From: Cyanobacteria bacterium UBA11153 | Lineage (GTDB): Bacteria; Cyanobacteriota; Cyanobacteriia; Cyanobacteriales; Coleofasciculaceae | Length of the DNA: 6,994 nt | Direction: 5' to 3' | NCBI GenBank assembly: GCA_003511885.1 | Contig: DOIX01000167.1 | Coordinates: 1 to 6,994 of the forward strand | In this document: piece by piece, positions 5,816-6,994 of the stretch | Layout of the letters: each line of letters opens with the position of its first letter | How positions within the stretch are numbered: position 1 is the stretch's first letter | The notes under the pieces: generated by a model | The model's input: only the letters and a program-made list of their open reading frames with translations | Told to the model about the DNA's origin: nothing | The model's database searches: none | Position numbers and translations under genes: made by a program

Positions 5816-6859
5816 ATGCTAACTTTAGATCAAACTCATTTCGCACCTGAATCTCTATCATTACCGCCACTACCACTAAAACGTCCATTATTAACGATTG
5901 GTCATGGTACAAGAGATGAAGAAGGTCGTCAGGCTTTTCTGGATTTTAGCAATACCTACCAAGCATTAGATCGATCGCGCCCTGTAGTACCCTGTTTTCT
6001 AGAACTGACAGGCCCAAGCATTCAAGAAGGTGTAGACAAGTGTGTAGAACAAGGTTACACCGAACTATCCGTTTTACCCATTCTACTATTTGCCGCCCGC
6101 CACAATAAATTTGATGTCACCAACGAATTAGATCGAGCCAAACTCAGACATCCCCAACTCAAATTTTACTACGGTCGTCATTTTGGTATTGCACCCAATA
6201 TTTTGGATTTATGGCGCAACCGATTAGCCCAACTAGATGGAGTCTCTGATAAGTCACTCTCCACTCCCTACTCCCCACTCCCCATTCCCAATCGTAGCGA
6301 AACAGTATTACTATTTGTGGGTAGAGGTTCTAGCGATCCTGATGCTAACGGTGATGTATATAAAATGGCAAGGATTCTTTGGGAAGGTAGCGGTTACAAA
6401 ACCGTGGAAACCTGTTTTATCGGGATTACCCATCCCCGATTAGAGGAAGGATTCCATCGCGCCAGATTCTATCAGCCCAAGGGCATTATTGTTTTACCGT
6501 ACTTCTTATTTACTGGTGCTTTAGTCAAAAAGATTTACGATATTACCCAAGAGCAGCAGGAAAAATATCCAGAAATAACTATGACTTGTCTGCCAGAAAT
6601 GGGGATTCAACCAGAACTATTATCTCTGCTCCGGGAACGGGAAATTGAAACTCAACTGGGACAAGTTCAGATGAATTGCGAAATGTGTAAGTTTCGACTT
6701 TCAGCAGTGGGAAATGGTGGCGGTAATGGACATCATCATCATCATGGTGAAAATGGTCATCATCATCACCATCATCACGGTCACGACCATACTCATCCTA
6801 CATCAGATCCTTATGCCGATTTAGAGGAATATCACAAACGAATTTGGCAAGCGCCTTAG
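5816..6859 (+). CDS. cbiX: Sirohydrochlorin chelatase CbiX, two-domain, His-rich tail
   Basis: The 347-residue protein inserts a divalent metal (cobalt for cobalamin, possibly iron for siroheme) into sirohydrochlorin in the cytoplasm. Domain 1 (about 24-137) carries the active-site histidines in TIGHGTRDE (H30) and ARHNKFD (H96). Domain 2 (about 162-275) repeats the fold, but the equivalent positions are VGRGSSD (R170) and FTGALVKK, so it is non-catalytic, as is usual in long CbiX proteins. The C-terminal region has MNCEMC (286-291), matching the MxCxxC motif reported to bind an Fe-S cluster in Bacillus megaterium CbiX. It is followed by 15 histidines in 306-327 and the end [17 protein letters not shown]. 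The histidines may store or deliver metal. The upstream cobalamin riboswitch supports the B12 role. The interdomain linker (147-158) is encoded by a heptamer tract. Confidence 0.94.
   Translation: MLTLDQTHFAPESLSLPPLPLKRPLLTIGHGTRDEEGRQAFLDFSNTYQALDRSRPVVPCFLELTGPSIQEGVDKCVEQGYTELSVLPILLFAARHNKFDVTNELDRAKLRHPQLKFYYGRHFGIAPNILDLWRNRLAQLDGVSDKSLSTPYSPLPIPNRSETVLLFVGRGSSDPDANGDVYKMARILWEGSGYKTVETCFIGITHPRLEEGFHRARFYQPKGIIVLPYFLFTGALVKKIYDITQEQQEKYPEITMTCLPEMGIQPELLSLLREREIETQLGQVQMNCEMCKFRLSAVGNGGGNGHHHHHGENGHHHHHHHGHDHTHPTSDPYADLEEYHKRIWQAP
6255..6289. repeat. Heptamer tract CACTCCC inside cbiX
   Basis: Five 7-bp units run in register: CACTCTC, CACTCCC, TACTCCC, CACTCCC, CATTCCC. They encode the proline/serine-rich stretch [12 protein letters not shown] (residues 147-158) between the two chelatase domains. 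Each unit gained or lost would shift the frame, so only changes of three units, or compensated changes, keep the gene intact. Confidence 0.8.
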
Positions 6860-6864
6860 TTATG

Positions 6865-6885
6865 GGTTATTGGTTATTGGTTGGT
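6865..6885. repeat. Short heptamer run GGTTATT, three units
   Basis: GGTTATT (6865-6871), GGTTATT (6872-6878) and GGTTGGT (6879-6885) begin five bases after the cbiX stop codon. As with the arrays at 251 and 4554, the run abuts the 3' end of a gene. No intrinsic terminator was found after cbiX. Confidence 0.55.
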
Positions 6886-6950
6886 TCTTCAGGGAATAGG
6901 GGAATTATAATGGTTTTTATACCAATTTCCTAAAATAGCCCTACATACTT

Positions 6951-6994
6951 AACCCCCCCCAACCCCCCTTATTAAGGCAGGGCTGTTTCAAGAA
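6951..6994. repeat. C-rich hairpin repeat, cut by the window edge
   Basis: Eight C, AA, six C are followed by CCTTATTAAGG (6967-6977), a near-perfect palindrome, and then CAGGGCTG. The block resembles the C-rich arm of the first hairpin unit upstream of cax (1445-1462). It looks like a dispersed C-rich intergenic repeat; its right end lies outside the window. Confidence 0.5.

Noticed and set aside
6237..6443. Plus-strand frame of 68 codons in another phase within cbiX
   Set aside because: It overlaps the clearly conserved second chelatase domain and begins at the heptamer tract, so it is a shadow. It is not evidence of a frameshift, because cbiX reads through intact.
6900..6930. TATAAT at 6906-6911 as a promoter, and the TGGT/ACCA stem at 6911-6924 as a cbiX terminator
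   Set aside because: No suitable -35 box lies upstream. The four-base stem has no trailing T-run, so neither call is supported.

Overview
The window looks like chromosomal DNA from a cyanobacterium, probably a filamentous or otherwise repeat-rich one. Seven exact HIP1 octamers (GCGATCGC) lie between 1763 and 5114. There are several short tandem arrays with a 7-bp period and C-rich hairpin repeats. The genes (a Cax-type Ca2+/H+ antiporter, a DUF3536-type GH57 protein, and a two-domain CbiX with a histidine tail) are all familiar in cyanobacteria. The genus cannot be fixed from the sequence alone.

Layout. 1-313 is non-coding and repetitive: a 103-bp imperfect inverted repeat at the left edge, a 13-bp direct repeat, and eight heptamers next to a hairpin. 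314-1414 (minus) is cax. 1415-1884 separates the divergent cax and GH57 genes; its cax-proximal third is three tandem copies of a roughly 50-bp hairpin unit followed by T5 on the cax strand. 1885-4536 (plus) is an 883-residue GH57/DUF3536 protein with its catalytic motifs intact. 4537-4652 is almost entirely a 14-unit heptamer array that separates, and slightly overlaps, two convergent genes. 4650-5159 (minus) is a small four-helix membrane protein, best started at 5159. 5160-5519 is non-coding. 5520-5803 is a cobalamin riboswitch with a plausible translational expression platform. 5816-6859 (plus) is cbiX, the gene it should control. 6860-6994 holds three more heptamers and the start of a C-rich hairpin element.

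How the parts fit. The one clear functional unit is riboswitch plus cbiX: cobalamin in the cell would reduce translation of the enzyme that inserts cobalt (or another divalent metal) into sirohydrochlorin. The aptamer loop around 5618-5622 can pair with the loop of a hairpin whose 3' strand overlaps the cbiX Shine-Dalgarno sequence. The other three genes are single-gene units with no evident pathway link.

No undescribed multi-gene system is visible. The most interesting signal is the 7-bp repeat habit: six loci with different sequences but the same period. One lies in frame inside the cbiX interdomain linker, one inside the variable part of the riboswitch, and one supplies the stop codon of the membrane protein gene.
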